A DNA stretch of 64,000 bases from Lophius americanus (lineage: Eukaryota; Chordata; Actinopteri; Lophiiformes; Lophiidae). A model generated the notes under the pieces. The model was not told the origin of the DNA and did no database searches. It saw only the letters and a program-made list of their open reading frames with translations. This document shows positions 23,031-36,552 of this stretch, one piece after another; the first letter of the stretch is position 1; each line of letters begins with the position of its first letter. Made by a program: the position numbers and the translations under genes. Location: positions 2,219,001 to 2,283,000 of the forward strand of contig JBBDHG010000135.1 of NCBI GenBank assembly GCA_037951165.1. Direction: 5' to 3'.

Positions 23031-25164
23031 TTCAACTTAATAAGATTAAGATTTATAACTCAGATGATTTGCCATCGTTTGCCACAACATTTTTTCGGTC
23101 TTCAACTTTATTGCTTTTTTTTCACACGTTCACCCAGAAAGCTTCCATGTACATACCCAACACCACCTGCCAAGCACTAACAGGATGATAGGTAAAGTTG
23201 GCACATAGCTAGTAACCGTCCAATTAGCTGCTAGAGTGGTAGCAGTTCCTCAATTAATGGAGGCGAACTGAGTTTGTCCCAAATGAAAATAGTAGTGCAG
23301 CTAAGGCGAAACCTACGGTCCAAAGGCAGATAAATTTAAATAGAATGGCATGATCAAATACTAGATGTGAAATGTGATCAAATACAATATCTCTGTTTGG
23401 TTTAATCAAACAGAATAGATGAGTTGAATTTCCTGCTGTGCTGGAAATTATTTGATTGACACTCATGGGAAGTTGTTCCCTTTTAGAACAGTGCCTCCTG
23501 TACTTTTATATTCAATTCTTTTTTATTGAATTTTGATGCAATTTTTTTTCTTGTTGCCTTTTCCCCCTTCTGTTGCAATCTCCCCCATATCCTCCTGTAG
23601 ACTTCCCTTTCTCTGATGATGATGCTTCATATCTGTTTTCTAATGCACAAATACCCTTAATGGTTCGCCTAAACAATTTAGCACTAATGGAAATCTTCAA
23701 TATTGCATGTTGAAGCCCTCTGGGTGCTGTTGATTGCCCGTTGTTGGAGATTGGTATAAATTAAAGCCCGTCAGTTGCAGCAGAGGAAGGAGGCTGCTAT
23801 TGGTGTAAATAAATGAAAGAAGGTTGCAGAAAAAAAATGAAAATCAGTGAATGCTCAGCGATTCTATGGCTCATAAGATAATTAAAGCTATAATATTGGA
23901 AAAAAATTACAGAAAATATGAATTTTAATGTGTAGCAAACAGAGGATACATTTATTAAAATAGATAAATTAACAGAAAAATGCAAATGCAAGCCACAAGG
24001 TCTATTTGCATTTCAAAACTTCCTGAGAGGCTTTGTTCCACACATTACAAGACAGGAGTCAGTAGACAAGGCCAAAATGAATAAAGTTCTAGAAATTCAA
24101 TAACTTTCTAATGATATTCATGAATATATCTGATTTACTACTATAAGTTTTTCAGCTTATCAAAGTCATTTGAGGTAAAATCCTCTGACACTGTGAATGT
24201 GGCCTTTGCTGTGTGGTCCAGCTCCAGCAGGTGAAAGCAGCAGCCAGTGGGAATCGTGTTTATTTCCACTTTAACTCCCGGCAGCACACTTCATTCGAAT
24301 GCCACTGGATTATGCAAAGTGTCTTTTCCACACACCTCTAAGCGAAAGAAGACGGTAATTGAGATATTTGGCATGAAAGCTCGCTCTCTTAATTTGTGAC
24401 TCTGGTAAGAATTCCACCCACAGTAAGCTGTGTTATTCTGTAGCCTTACATTTAAGTGTCACAAGCCACATTTATTCCCTCAGAATGTGGATCTCACAGG
24501 TGATGGTGTGATAACCTTGCCTTGAATTGTCACATTCTGCATGGAAAAAGTAAATAGCATTCAGTGACATTTGCTCTCTAAGTTTGCGGAGACACAATAG
24601 CTCCTGCCTTAAGCTGTTGCAGCAGACCTTGAACAACAAATCTATTATTTTCTTCCATCACACTGCTATAGCTCTTTTGTCAATTCATCTACCTCTTATT
24701 TCTCTCACCTCCTCCATAATACCTCACATATTTTTCTGTTATACCAGCCATGCTCTGCCCCTCCTCCTGACAACCTTTGTCCTCATTATGGGTTAGCTTT
24801 AGTGTCACAATGGTGCAAGCTCACCAACTCATGTGGAGTGTAAGCATCAAACAGCATCATAATAGAGAGACAAAACAGGAAAATTAGAGTGAGTGAGAAA
24901 GGGTCTGAGGTCTGCCTCAACAAGCCCAAGGGACAGACACATTTCCTCCCATTAAACACTACTTACTGTGATCCAGTATTTGAAAGGTACTATAAGCGGA
25001 GAAAAAATCAGCTCCTGTAATACAACTCAGCATTCTTCTTAAATGTATTTTCCTGTGTATTTGAAGGAAAATAAGATATTGTAATATAACTGGAAGGCCT
25101 CAATTTATAGGTGAGAAGGAGATGGTTACCCATAAAATGTATCTGACATGTCAAGTAAAAGTAA
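23031..25164. other. Stretch with no recognised gene
   Basis: Nothing recognised beyond AT-rich unique-looking DNA. Frames of 60-70 codons occur on both strands. Confidence 0.5.
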
Positions 25165-25660
25165 GCCTGTTCAGCTGTCTCCTACAGCAGGAATATCCCG
25201 GAAAGTCCCCAATCCACTGCGTTGAACAAGCAATTCCCCGGATTGAACTCCTCAAATGAAATTTGAAGTTAGGCCCTATGTTTTTTTTTTTGTAGAAAAT
25301 CTCCCTGAAGTGTGTGAAATATAGACTATTTTCGTAAAATATGATATAGTCAAGATAGATCTTCCCAGCTGAATTCAACTTCACCAAATTTGGACTGAAT
25401 CGGACATGACAGGATGGTTGACAAATTATGGCCCAAAACATTTTGGAGATAAAATTGCCCACAGTTTTGGAAATATACAACCAATATCTTTCAAAATCAA
25501 TCAAGATCTTCCCCGTGTAAAGATCCATAGGTTTCCTAAATGTTAAAGTGATCCATGGAATTATTTTCGAATTATCGCGTTAACAAGAGGGATCGGCAGG
25601 AGATGCAGCAGACAGTGGCGGCGATGAGTTACTGAAATGCCAATATTTCAGGTCCTTGAA
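25165..25660 (+). repeat. Repeat family R, copy 5 (near full length)
   Basis: Shows in order aaagtccccaatccactgcg, attccccggattgaactcct, a T run with the first module, accaaatttggactgaatcg, atggcccaaaacattttgg, aaatatacaacca, a ttccccgtgtaaagatcc segment, gatccatgg and tatcgcgttaac. A 125-codon minus-strand frame (25151-25528) spans it, but other copies do not keep that frame, so it is not conserved coding sequence. Confidence 0.8.
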
Positions 25661-27116
25661 TAGGTAGTGACTGCAGTTTAAGGGTTGCTCAAGAACATTT
25701 AAATTTCATCTTAGTAGCCTTAAATAATACTACTAAATGGATTTTCACAAACAATGGTTAAGGTAGGCATGGGACAGAAGGAACAGCTCAGGAAATGGAT
25801 GGAGTGGATACCGATGAAGGCAGTGATCCAGGAACTTTCCCTCTTTCTTTAATAATTTATGACATTTTACCTTCTTATGCAACTACTAACGAACAGAGTC
25901 CTGGGAAATGTTGTGAATGCCTGCAGAAAGCTCAGACCTGCCAGCTACTACACAGAAAGCTGATGATCCCTGTTCATTCAGTAATAGCGTTTGGTCAGCA
26001 GAAAAGAAATGGAAGAAGAAGAAAAGATCCACCAATGTAGGTGCTGCGTTCAAGTGCATGATGTCGATCATTTCAAGAGATGCGGCACCACAAGAGCTTT
26101 AACTCATCCGTGAAGGCAATCATTTTAGGGTGAATGACAAACGTCGTAATTGTGTTTGTGAATCAAGCTAACTTGAGTTCAATCAGAACAGAATGACGTA
26201 AAGATGAAAGTTTATGACAACAGATGATATGTTGTAATAGATCAGAAAGCCTTTAGCACTCACACTCTTTGATAAAAAGGTACCTCCTCTGCAGCAGGTA
26301 GGTCCATAACCCCCCAGTTGGAGTCTGGAAACTGGTAGTGGTGGCCAATGAGTCTGTTGAGATTGATGAATGATGAAGTTGATGGATCTACAAGGACTAT
26401 TTGCATATGTCAAAGGAGAGGACACATCCCCCGGCAGCAAGAAAGAACTAGGTGTATGGAGTGTGTCATATCTAAAAATACAGTAGCTGATTGGCTAATG
26501 AGGAAGGTGCATCACTGCGATGCTCGATGATTGTAGCCAGCTGTTGACCACAACTGATATCAATTGACACACAAGACTGTGATTGAAATGTGTGAATGAC
26601 AGAGTCGTCAGAGGGAAGACTGTGGCCTGAATGTGTAAGGTGATAATTTTCCTGATTCAACTTTGACTTAATGCCAGCCTGACAACTTCTGAAAGATATT
26701 TAACCTTAATAAGATTAACTGAACATCATTTATAGTTTGTGTGTTTCCTAGGCATTTAAGTCAGAAAGACAACTTTAAGGTATGTTGTCCTGGTGTAACT
26801 GAAAGTTAACCACGAATTATCCTTCACCTTTTATACAGTATTCATAATTACGGTTAAGCCAAACTGGTTAGTGCAATTACATACGCTGATAAATCTTTGC
26901 ACTTCGCAGATGTACAAATACCTAGAAAGAATTGGTCTCGAAATGTGTGCATCTGTGTTTGTGCATTTTAAATGGTATATTTCGCAAATTGTGAAATTGC
27001 AAAGACTTGACAGCTAATAAGGGTCCTCATTCCTGCATAATTTATGACAGGATAAGCAGGTCTGTACTTGTGTGTGCTTAAATTATTAAACAATATGGAA
27101 ATCCTGAGCAGGAAAT
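25661..27116. other. Stretch with no recognised gene
   Basis: No feature recognised. Overlapping frames at 25795-26102 occur on both strands and encode unremarkable peptides. Confidence 0.5.
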
Positions 27117-27810
27117 TGAGTTTTAACTTCAACTTCAATTTATTTATCCTCAATGGCCAATTTTTAGTGCAGCAGGGCATCATAAAATAATAAAACAACA
27201 TGATAAAAAAGACTTACGGTTTACCTAAATAGTAGAGTGTGGGGTTGGGGGGTACGTATGGGGTCGGTGATTGGGGTCTCGGAATGAAATATTCTCTGCT
27301 AAAAGTGCGGTGGGCACAAGATGACCATAAAATCATTCAACCATGATGTACAATAAAGTGCAAGATTATGGGTATTAATACTAAAAACACAATGAAATTT
27401 TAAAATTAGTTACATTAAATATTGCAACGTCATACAAATAAATAACGGCAGGTTACCTATAAAACCATCAATAAAAGAAAACAGTGTCCTTATGAAAAAT
27501 ATACCGGTTTAAATTACTATTTGCCGACACCCCACCTCATCAGCCTCCTCAACAACCGTTATGTTCTCCCTGAGATTCTGTTGATCAGCTGTCCCTGAGT
27601 TAAAGAGGGAAATGACCATGGGATAATAGAATGCCTGTATCCGTTGCTTTCAGGACTGGGGAATCTAAAGCAAGAGCCAGAAGGGAGGATCGGAAACACT
27701 TGAGTGCATTGGGTGGGTGTGAACTGGCAGAATGTACTGGTCCGTACGGAGAAGGTTGACATAGACTCAATGTAAGATTTATAAAAAATTAAATCCAAGA
27801 GATTCATGAT
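27117..27810 (-). mobile_element. 5'-truncated LINE, 3' end
   Basis: Read on the minus strand, the segment ends with gccattgaggataaataaat followed by ttgaagttgaag, a typical LINE 3' end with a short repeated tail (27117-27165). Upstream in that orientation, translation around 27600-27740 gives SNGYRHSIIPWS, matching the RYxNSFIP block found at the C-terminus of LINE ORF2 proteins (after the reverse transcriptase). The matches switch frame, so the copy is dead. The 5' part is absent, as expected from incomplete target-primed reverse transcription. Confidence 0.65.
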
Positions 27811-29566
27811 TTATTCATCATATACAAAATTAAATTATTAATGTTTTTATTAACTAAGTTAATGTAATTGATTTCAGGGCATGCGTTTGTATAAGCACAT
27901 GTGTACAACAAACTATAGATAATGAAAAGAAATAATATTTTAAGCATCCTGAAATGAAAACTGAAACCCAGTATATTTCAATCTAGTTTAGAAAAAGATT
28001 TGAAACCGGGGTTCAGCCTCTGAACTGATGTTAATACATCTGCTAGTGCCAAACTGTTAATGTAATGTAATGTAATGTATTTTCATTAAAAGCGTATTTC
28101 CAAGAATGTATAATGTTATTGTTTTCCTCCTAGTAAAGTTATGTATTGAATAAATGAACTTGGTGGTGAGTTGGTAAATGATGTGGGTGATAAAACATAT
28201 GAACTCAGTACTACATTCACACTATTGTGTGATTCAAAATATTTTTCTAAGGATGGAAAGTGTGGTAAACATTTTTATAAAATTTAACCTGAAGAAATTC
28301 TTTCCGTTCGTGCGAATAAAAACACGGGGTCCGCACAGAGAGGAATGAAATGGTATCCTGTTATCAATTGTTGATTGACATCATAAATACTGTGCAAATT
28401 ATATGTCACTTTAGAACAATACAAAGAATGTTTTAGTCAGTCGGAAGGTGAGAGGAAGATGGATAGAAACAAGGGGATGAACCAGGAGAGAATGTGGACA
28501 GATTAGTGAAGTTAAGGTTTTTACAATACAACGTACAAATTAAGACAAATACAGGAAAAGAAGAAGAAATAAATCACATTAATAATGAGATTTTACATAC
28601 TTCACTAAAGGTCTGACCCTTGAGACCGCAGAGCAGACATTTGACTCATCAAAGAACGAATAGGAGGTGTCACTGATAATAACAATGATGGCTCACTTCT
28701 ACTCAAGTTACGCAGGAAACCATGACAGGATGATAGGATGACAGTTTGACGGCGAGGCAGCATGAACATTACACGGAACCAAAACAGATAATTAGAATTT
28801 CAGTCTTTTAACTTTATTATTTACACCTCTACTCTAGGAAAAAGGGCAGCTGCACGTTGTATACACAGAGACTCTGTATAGACTGTGTTTAAAAATGCAA
28901 CTCAAAAGGCTAAATAAAAGTGTAAACGACCACCAAGGCGCATTGTGATCCGATCACTCGAACCACTTGCCGAGGTGATCTGGGATGCAGTTGACCAAAT
29001 ATCTTTTGTACTGTAATGTTAATGTGTCCTGATGCATCTCCGTCAAGGACGTAAAAGGATAATCCATCATCAGTGCAGGACCTTGTCATTGTTTTGGCTG
29101 AAGCGCGGGACTCTCAGAGAGTCGACGTGAGAGGCGACTTGCTAAATAGCTCACAGTCTTTTGCAAGTTTCAAAAGAATCAGAATCAAAATCCGCTTGTG
29201 ATCAAATCCCCAAAACGCATTTGAAAACCAAGTTTAAACAGGGTCAAAGAAAAAGGTGAAAGAAAGAATTGTGAACATTGAAGGTTCTACTTATGGTTGA
29301 ATGGGAATACTGTTGTCTTTAAACACTCTATCCGGGAATGTTTGAAGGCAACAGTGTTTATACTGTAGAAGTCTTTGCCGTCACATTGAGGTGGAGTTGA
29401 CAGGCTAGAGGGGTGAGTTCAATTAATAGCTGAAATAATTTGATACCATTGGATATTTTTAGACAATGTTTCCTGTAGGCTTTCATGGTGTTATACTCAA
29501 TTACATACATCACATTATACAGTAGGCTACTACACATTATATATGCTAACTCTTCATTGAAAACAT
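27811..29566. other. Stretch with no recognised gene
   Basis: Contains a short tandem run of taatg (28055-28080). No other structure was recognised. Confidence 0.5.
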
Positions 29567-29801
29567 GGTGCCACTTTACAATCAGATATTATAAAGTATT
29601 AATAAATGCTTCATAATTAGGTCATGGATTATAAATCATTAATACACTTTAGAAAACTTATAATACAGATTTATATTATAAACACAGGTTTTCTATTTGG
29701 CAAGCAACAAGTCATTGTCACCTTTTAGTGTTTGAAACTTAAATAAAAAAGTTATAAACCATTCATAAACTCTAAATAAGGGTAGGCTTATTAAAGTACC
29801 A
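29567..29801. mobile_element. MITE-like non-autonomous DNA element
   Basis: The left end ggtgccactttacaatcag and the right end ttaaagtacc are imperfect inverted repeats. The interior is made of attataaa/aataaatg phrases typical of a common fish MITE whose ends read gtaccactttacaat, as I recall. No open frame is present. The right end is more decayed than the left. Confidence 0.5.
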
Positions 29802-30225
29802 AAAATACAGAATGAGTTATGTGAAATGATTTTTGGGGAAAAAATCCTCATGGATTGGATGTATCTATCAACAGTTGTGATTTGAAATAAAATCCAAACC
29901 CAATTTATACAATAGAATACTATATCATGCTTATATTAAGCAGGCACAATAATTATAATAGTAATTGTTTTCACTTATTATTAGGATGCTAACATTTCCT
30001 AATCAGCAGGTATTTGGCCATAAACTATGATTATACCAATTTATTACATGCGTTGAAAGTTCATCTAATAATGTTTTTTTAACTCATGGAAGAGATGGGT
30101 AAAGAGATCAACATTGCATTAACAAACGGGAAAGGTCAATGTTTCGATAGTTGAAAAATATAACCAAATGAAGACCGGACACTCTTTATTCATAACTATA
30201 CAGAAAATATCACTTGGGTTTTTCA

Positions 30226-30466
30226 CCAATATATCAATCTATTCAATTTTATTTGTATAGCGCCAAATTACAACAGAACGTATCTATATACAAAAGAGAG
30301 CAGATATACAGAAACCTAACAATTTCCACCAGAGCAAACACTTGGCAACACTGGCGAGGGAAAGCTGTCCTGAGCAGATCTCCACTCAAGCCAAGCGGCC
30401 CTCTGCCGAGACTGGATGGGTTGAGAGAGAGAGCGATTAGTAAACAGGGAGACAGACATGTATAGC
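30226..30466 (+). repeat. Teleost-wide dispersed repeat
   Basis: caattttatttgtatagcgc, then caaattacaacagaa, ccaccagagcaaacacttgg, gcgagggaaagctg and tgagagagagagcg match in order a short interspersed repeat that I recall as very abundant in percomorph fishes. It ends about where R copy 6 begins (30467), so the two are directly adjacent. Confidence 0.6.
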
Positions 30467-30990
30467 AACAACTAGGCTCACACTGTTATTCTTGATAGCA
30501 AGGAAAGTGTCCCTGTGCAGCCCCCAATCCCCTGCATTTTACCAGGAATCTCCCTGATTATACTCCTCTATTTAAATGTGAAGTTACGTCCAATAAACGA
30601 TGTTTTTGTAAAACAAAGCACCCCCCAGTGTGTAAAATATGAACTACCTGGATAAAATATGATATACACACGATAAATCTCCTTGAGTGAATTCATATTC
30701 ACCAAATTTGGACCAAATCAGAACATTCATTCATTCATTATTAACATATCCTGTTCAAAGGTTAAGCAACTATGGCGGCAAAACTTTTTGAGATCAAGCT
30801 CTCCCTAGTGTTGGAAATATGCAACAGAGCTTTCCTTAAATCAATTCAATTCATCCTCCCAACAAAGTCTTTATATGTATAAAATGTGATAATGATTCAT
30901 TAAATCATTTTTGAGTAGTGAAAAGGGGGTTTTTTCGCAAAAAAAGAAAAGAAAAAGAAGCTCCCCCAGTGAGTAAAATTAACTACTAGA
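30467..30990 (+). repeat. Repeat family R, copy 6 (three modules)
   Basis: Begins at the left terminus (aactaggctcacactg), then ccccaatcccctgcatttt, a first module (gcaccccccagtgtg, about 30618), catattcaccaaatttgg, a (cattcatt) expansion near 30725, a second module (gctctccctagtgttgg) and a third module start (gctcccccagtgag, about 30960). The right terminus is absent. Confidence 0.8.
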
Positions 30991-31236
30991 ATCACTTGTT
31001 TGGTTTAACTATCCATTATGGATAAATGCATAGACATACAATACATACATAATACGATACAATCGGTGACCCAACACACTTTCTGCCTAGCAAACAAAAC
31101 ATCAACAGTGTCACTAAAGCATCCATTTGAGAAGCCGGCCTGCCAGTTAGCCACATGGCCTAACTGACTGGCAGACGGGCTTCAATTATTTTCTGGGCTG
31201 TGAGTTCTGATTGCTCACCACTGCCTTCTGTGTCAG

Positions 31237-31647
31237 GCTTTGCCATTGTGGCCAGAGCGGAGAAGATGGATTCAGAGCTCGAGATGAAGCTGAAAAACTC
31301 CTCTGTAAGCAGCGAGGGTCTGGAGCGTGTTCACCAGAATAAACACTTACGGTGAAAGGGATCCAACATCCAGGTTCCCTCCTAACCACAGACAAGCACT
31401 TGGAATGCATCGTAAGCACGCTTGGATCTGTATGAATGCAAATTAGAGACTACACTGAAAACAAACATGATGCTCTCTTTATTTATTTCTCCATTCTTCG
31501 TCTCTTCATTCATCGCTCCTTCCGCAGAAAAGTGTCAGGCAGCAGGGTTGGACTCGCGCCCTGTCAAAGTGGTCAGCAGTAACAGGATTAGCTGGGAGAG
31601 AGAGCGTGACGACAAGCCACTTTGCCGCCACACACTGTCATTACTGA
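31237..31647 (+). other. Candidate exon pair, unassigned
   Basis: Segment 31237-31304 is bounded by an acceptor-like ccttctgtgtcag and a donor-like gtaagc. One frame is fully open and reads AIVARAEKMDSELEMKLKN, a lysine/glutamate-rich, plausibly helical peptide. A second acceptor with a very long pyrimidine tract ending in tccgcag lies at 31473-31527. Joining there keeps the frame open for 39 more codons (KSVRQQGWTRALSKW and on) to a TGA at 31645-31647. The region is less AT-rich than its flanks. I do not recognise the protein, and similar splice-like pairs occur by chance in 64 kb. Confidence 0.2.
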
Positions 31648-31901
31648 AATACATTACACACTCAAAATGGAGCTGCTGGAGCCAAACTGCTGTCGACTTA
31701 ATTACTCCATGAGCGCTTTGTGGCCGTGGCACATTTGAATAATTAGTTTCCCTTCTCAGCCCTCCCCTTCCACCCAATGGTTTTTGAGATGGTAAGAAAA
31801 CCTGGTGCCCTTGCTGAGGTGCCTTGTCCAGTCCTTATTCATGATTCAAGTCCAGATTCCCATGTTTTATGTTTTATTGATGATGCACTTTTGTTCATAG
31901 C

Positions 31902-32510
31902 AGAATACTAGAATAGAATAGAGAATAGAACAATAGAAAAAACTTTTTTAATCCCCACAGGGAAATGAAAGCGTTCCAGAAGCTCCAACATTCATGAAGT
32001 GGCAGTAGGAGTAGTTAAAGTTTCTTAAGGACATATACGAAGATGTTCACCCATATAAGCAGACGCACAATTAAAAAAGATAAATATATGAAGATGGAGA
32101 AAAGACTCCAAACTACAATAATAAATATACATTAAAGTAGGCCTGTGCAGTTGTAGTGAGTTGGAGGTAGATGGATGAGCTCAGAGTTCAGACAGAACAC
32201 AGTTTCACGGGAGATTTGTCTTAGATTCTTACTGCAGTCGGGACAAAGGACCTGCGTTGGCGTTGTGCCTGACGCTGTGGGTGCAGCAGTCTGCTGCTGA
32301 AGGAGTTGCTCAAAGCCCAATAGTCCCAAGTCCAATGTAGGGGCTCACCGTCCTCCTCCACAGCGTCCAGGGGACAGTCCATGAGAGACCTGGCCCTCCT
32401 GACCAGCCTTTTGAGTCTATTCCTGTCCCTCTCTGTGCTTCCTCCACCCCAGCAGACCACAGCGTAGAATATTGCAGATGCAGATGCTGCATATTATTGG
32501 GAGGCGCGTG
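31902..32510 (-). mobile_element. 5'-truncated LINE, C-terminus and 3' UTR
   Basis: On the minus strand a reading frame encodes AVVCWGGGSTERDRNRLKRL followed by VRRARSLMDCPLDAVEE and, about 30 residues later, FSSRLLHPQRQAQRQRRSFV. This matches the C-terminal region of fish non-LTR retrotransposon ORF2 (after the polymerase), including the VCWGG, LVRRA, RLLHPR and RRSFxP blocks. Downstream in that orientation the 3' UTR ends with tttccctgtggggattaaaa and a tail of imperfect tattc units (31902-31940). The upstream polymerase is missing, so this is a dead-on-arrival copy. Confidence 0.85.
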
Positions 32511-35500
32511 ATAGACAAAAAATGCTGCACAGTAAAAAAAGAGGTCAGACAGCGGAATGTTGCTTTGCATATACTTAAGGACCCATCAGAAATCCCTGAG
32601 AGCAGCCATTATTTAAAAACTGTTCTCTTCTTACGAACATGTGGCTTGAACCAGAGTCATCCTGTTGCCATTTGCTGCACAACATGAAGCACTTTTCCTC
32701 GACTCACATCCAGCTCAATTAGAGGCGAGATCAAATCTTATGATGAGCAAACTGTTGAGCTGAAAGCCGCACACGGACCTCCTCCTGGTCGGATGCATTC
32801 TACACTTAACTTCGTCAGCTGCATCGCTCGAGGCCGTATGACTTGACTGTATGAATTATGCATAAGCTCATATTCTGGTACATTGTACAGGCTAGAACTG
32901 TCATTCTCATCTGTGGCCACCCATGACCGATGAGTCTCTTGATTGGTTACACAGTATGTCCAAGTCCCCTGGGGTGAGAGGTCACAAAGGTTCATGTCCA
33001 GTTAGATAATATTTCCAATAGATGTTAGTCACAGGCGAGATGTGAGCCCTCGGGGAGGAGTGGGAAATAGGATACCTGGTGAGAAGCATTGACTGTCCTG
33101 CAGAGATGAAAAAATGGGAAGAATAAATCCTGAGAGTTCTGAAAAGGGAGGGAAATGAGGAAGTGATGAGCAGAGAAGGAAAAATGTTGGTTAGGATGAA
33201 ACAGACAGTATCATTCGTACAGTCATGCAAGCATTAATTAAATTTCCATCTCTGTGAAGGAGAAGCACTGGGGGTGCAGTGCAGGGCATTTATGCTGCAG
33301 AAACATACATACACACACATGTGCAAATATATTTGCTAAAACACACAGGCAAGAACATTGTCAAGTTCGGTTAGCTGTACATTGCTGCATTTGCATCATT
33401 TACATTGACTACATACATGTTTTTTATCCTTAGAGAACAGATATGGCTGTAAAACATTAATGCGATGCAAAGGTATTTCAAACCGAGCATAAATCAGAAC
33501 TATTTCCTTTGTGAGATTTGTACAGTAAGCCTTTAAGCTGCATGAAATACTTGCTCATTGAAACTACATTTTTCTCAGCCAAATTCAGCAACTGAGTATA
33601 AAATGGCAGAGGGGAAACAAGCACAGAATCCCCTCTGTTGTTCCTTAAGGAAGCACAGCAGGGCACATGCGGTGAGATAGATTTATCTCATTGGAAGAAG
33701 TGCATTTATCTACTTTAGAAGTCTCACTGGATAAGATAAATGATATCACCTGCAGTCAGCGGGGAAATTAAATAGATTATTTTCTTAGTCGGCTGCAGTA
33801 CAGATGGCACATAAGGATTGTCTTCCAATTTTGTATTCATGCAATCATGGCTCAAGTGGTAGATTACAAGATTACCTTTTCTTTCATTTGCCTTTCCTTG
33901 GACAAATCTTCCTCTCAGTCAAAGTTTATATTGTTCAGTGACACAGTGGTGGTGATTCGAGTAACGGACTATAGGTGGCCGGTGGCACTTTAATGGTGCA
34001 TTGTATTTATTCCAACCTCAACAAGCTTTTCCATTCCTGTTTTTGACAGTGTGCTAGGACGGATGCGCTCACCAGTTTAATAAACACGTTCACAGAGCCA
34101 AACAAATGTGTGAAAAGAAAGATATTGGCAAGACCCAGTGTGGATATAAGGTGCAAACAAGGCCCAGGGGACACAAACAACCACTTTTTTGCAAAGTTGA
34201 CTGAATATGCACCATCTAACTCTGTTCAGAATCGGAGTAAGAAAACGGTATATTGTCGAAGTAAGTCACACTTTCTAGAAATCTGACCCTGGTCTCCTGG
34301 TGCAAGGCATCCAGTCGCAAAAATAGAAAAGTATACAAAGGAGAGATAACCATCTACCAAGAATCTAGAATATTTAAGAGGAAGGTACAATTGGATGTGA
34401 AATGATTTAATACTGTTGATGTTCTCTGATGGTTCGGATTCGTTCAGTCGCATTTAATTAAGTGTTGAAGTTATAATAAATAATAATAAATATTTTTTTA
34501 AATTATACAGTACCTTTCAAAACTATTTTTTTTAAAGGGAAGGTAATACAACACTTGAAATCACAAAGCCTTTAGGCCGAGCATAAGAAAAGGAGGTCAA
34601 AACGACAAAAGATATGCAGCGGATGGCATAAAACAATGAGAAAGTCAAAAACTGTCCAAAGTACAAAAAGAGAGCGTTGAGATGGTGAAGCAATAAAGGT
34701 AATAAAAAGCTACATTCCAAAACAAAGGTATAAAACAAAAGGAATAAACCAATAAGAAATAGTCTGCTACAAGGAAAGTAAAACAGTAGAGCAACAGAAT
34801 AAGAAGGTCAAATAATCCAGAAGATGACATCACATAAAAGCAATGTAAAAATTAAAATTCATAAGTGATTTGAATAAGTGAGTATCAATGGTATTTACTG
34901 TGCTCATTGATTAACTTTAGTTTATCCATTTAAATGTAAATAGCTGAACTGTAAAGGTTTCACATTTTCTCTTCCTATATAAATATTGATCTTATGTATA
35001 CCACACATGTATTCTGAATATGAAGAACGAGATTCATTTGTGGATTAAACAGATAGCTGTACTGGCTCATCCCTCTAATCGGCACAAAAGCTCGACGTTC
35101 ATAATAATATCTGTGTCAGATAAGTGACAATTGTCCTCCTAAGTGTTCATTTGCCTTGTGTGTGTGGGAGTAAAATTATGCGTTAGATAATGATAGTGTT
35201 TTTTTATTGCTCCTGGTGGCTACATCAAAAATGTACACCTCCATTCAAAAGATTTAAGTGGCTTCCAATAAAGCTTGATTCAGTCCCTTCAGTAAGCAGA
35301 GAGAACTACTCTATGCTGTTAGATATCTGGAAGACCTCTTCAAAAATTCATGTTATTTTGTTTAAGGCTTTGGAAAAAGCAATGTCTAGTACATGCAGAA
35401 GAAAACGGTCTGCAATGGCTGAGTCAAAATGAGAAAAGAGGAATTGAGCAGCTTGAGAAGAAGCAGAAAATCTTAATGAGTGTAGACTTAAAAGGGAACT

Positions 35501-36552
35501 GATTTCAATTTCAAGTGGAAAAATAGAGTCCTGCTTGTTGCTTTAGCAAACTATCATCAAAACTTAACTGGAAGTGGAAGATTGTTCTGTTGTTGGATCG
35601 TGGAGCAAATCCATGTCATTACTTCACTCAGCTCTGTGTAACCAGGGAAACACGTAGTCTGGCTCTCGGGGGGGGCTCGCCTTTTCTCAGTCACTGTCTC
35701 ATTCACCTCATGTTAAGACCCAAATGCTCAACAGTTCGCTGCCCTGCCTGATGCTCATGTTGGTCACCTTCTTCTGAAGCACATATTTCATGAACACCAA
35801 AGCAAAAGCAGAAACCCCAAGACTACATAAAAGTGGTGTTGCTCCATTGTATATGGGAATTATTCGCCGAAAGAAAGGGGATGGATCTACACCGCCTCTT
35901 CTGTCCAATAAATTGGTGGTTTTCTTCCCCTTCTTCTTCATCAGCTTCTTCCTCTTCTTTGCTGTATATTGGTGTACTGTAACCAACGAGCAATCGTTAC
36001 GGCCGTGTGGTGTTGTAAAGTGAAAAAAAAACAAACCAGATGAAAGTGCAACAATGAGGCAATTTCACCACCCATTATGAATGAGTCCCCAGACTATCAT
36101 GTGTGATCACAACCTTATTTTATGTACTAACCGTATCTTTAGTACCGACATCATAGTCAACTCCACTTGATGATTAGCAACTTATTTGTTAATTTGCCTT
36201 CTATTTCTTGCAGTCAGAATATACGGCATCCCATATAATGATTGACTACAATATAAAAACTGTCAATAGAACCTTAATGTGCTTGTAATTTATAGAAAAC
36301 TGATATTGAAATGCACCCCTTGGTCTGCATGGAACAAGGCCTGGGTCAATGTGATTTCTGGTATAAGGTCGGGGGGTTCGTGGCAAGTCATATCTTGTAC
36401 ACATTATGAGATTAAAGTGGGAGTAAATGAGGCCATAGGGGATCAGCAAGTGTTGTAGGACTCACATGAAAAATGGTGTGAATTAATGAGGGTCTCATCA
36501 AAAAATTTCCCCTCGATTATATGTCGTCTGCAGCTTTATTCAATGTCATTTA
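32511..36552. other. Long stretch without a confident gene
   Basis: Mostly unique-looking AT-rich DNA. A minus-strand frame at 32738-32995 reads GTWTYCVTNQETHRSWVATD and begins just after an acceptor-like acctctcaccccag; it has no clear donor, so I leave it unassigned. A pyrimidine run (ttcttcttcatcagcttctt) lies near 35930. No other repeat or RNA gene was recognised. Confidence 0.4.
35214..35400 (+). mobile_element. Possible LINE ORF2 C-terminal fragment
   Basis: One plus frame reads KRFKWLPIKLDS and, after about 22 residues, KIHVILFKALEKAMSS. In CR1/L2-type elements LHWLPVKxRI is followed closely by KILLLxFKALxGLAPS. The two blocks are in order and in frame but separated by an extra stretch of about 60 bp. 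The resemblance is short and could be chance. Confidence 0.3.

Noticed and set aside
25151..25528. 125-codon minus-strand frame
   Set aside because: It covers R copy 5, and the other R copies do not keep this frame.
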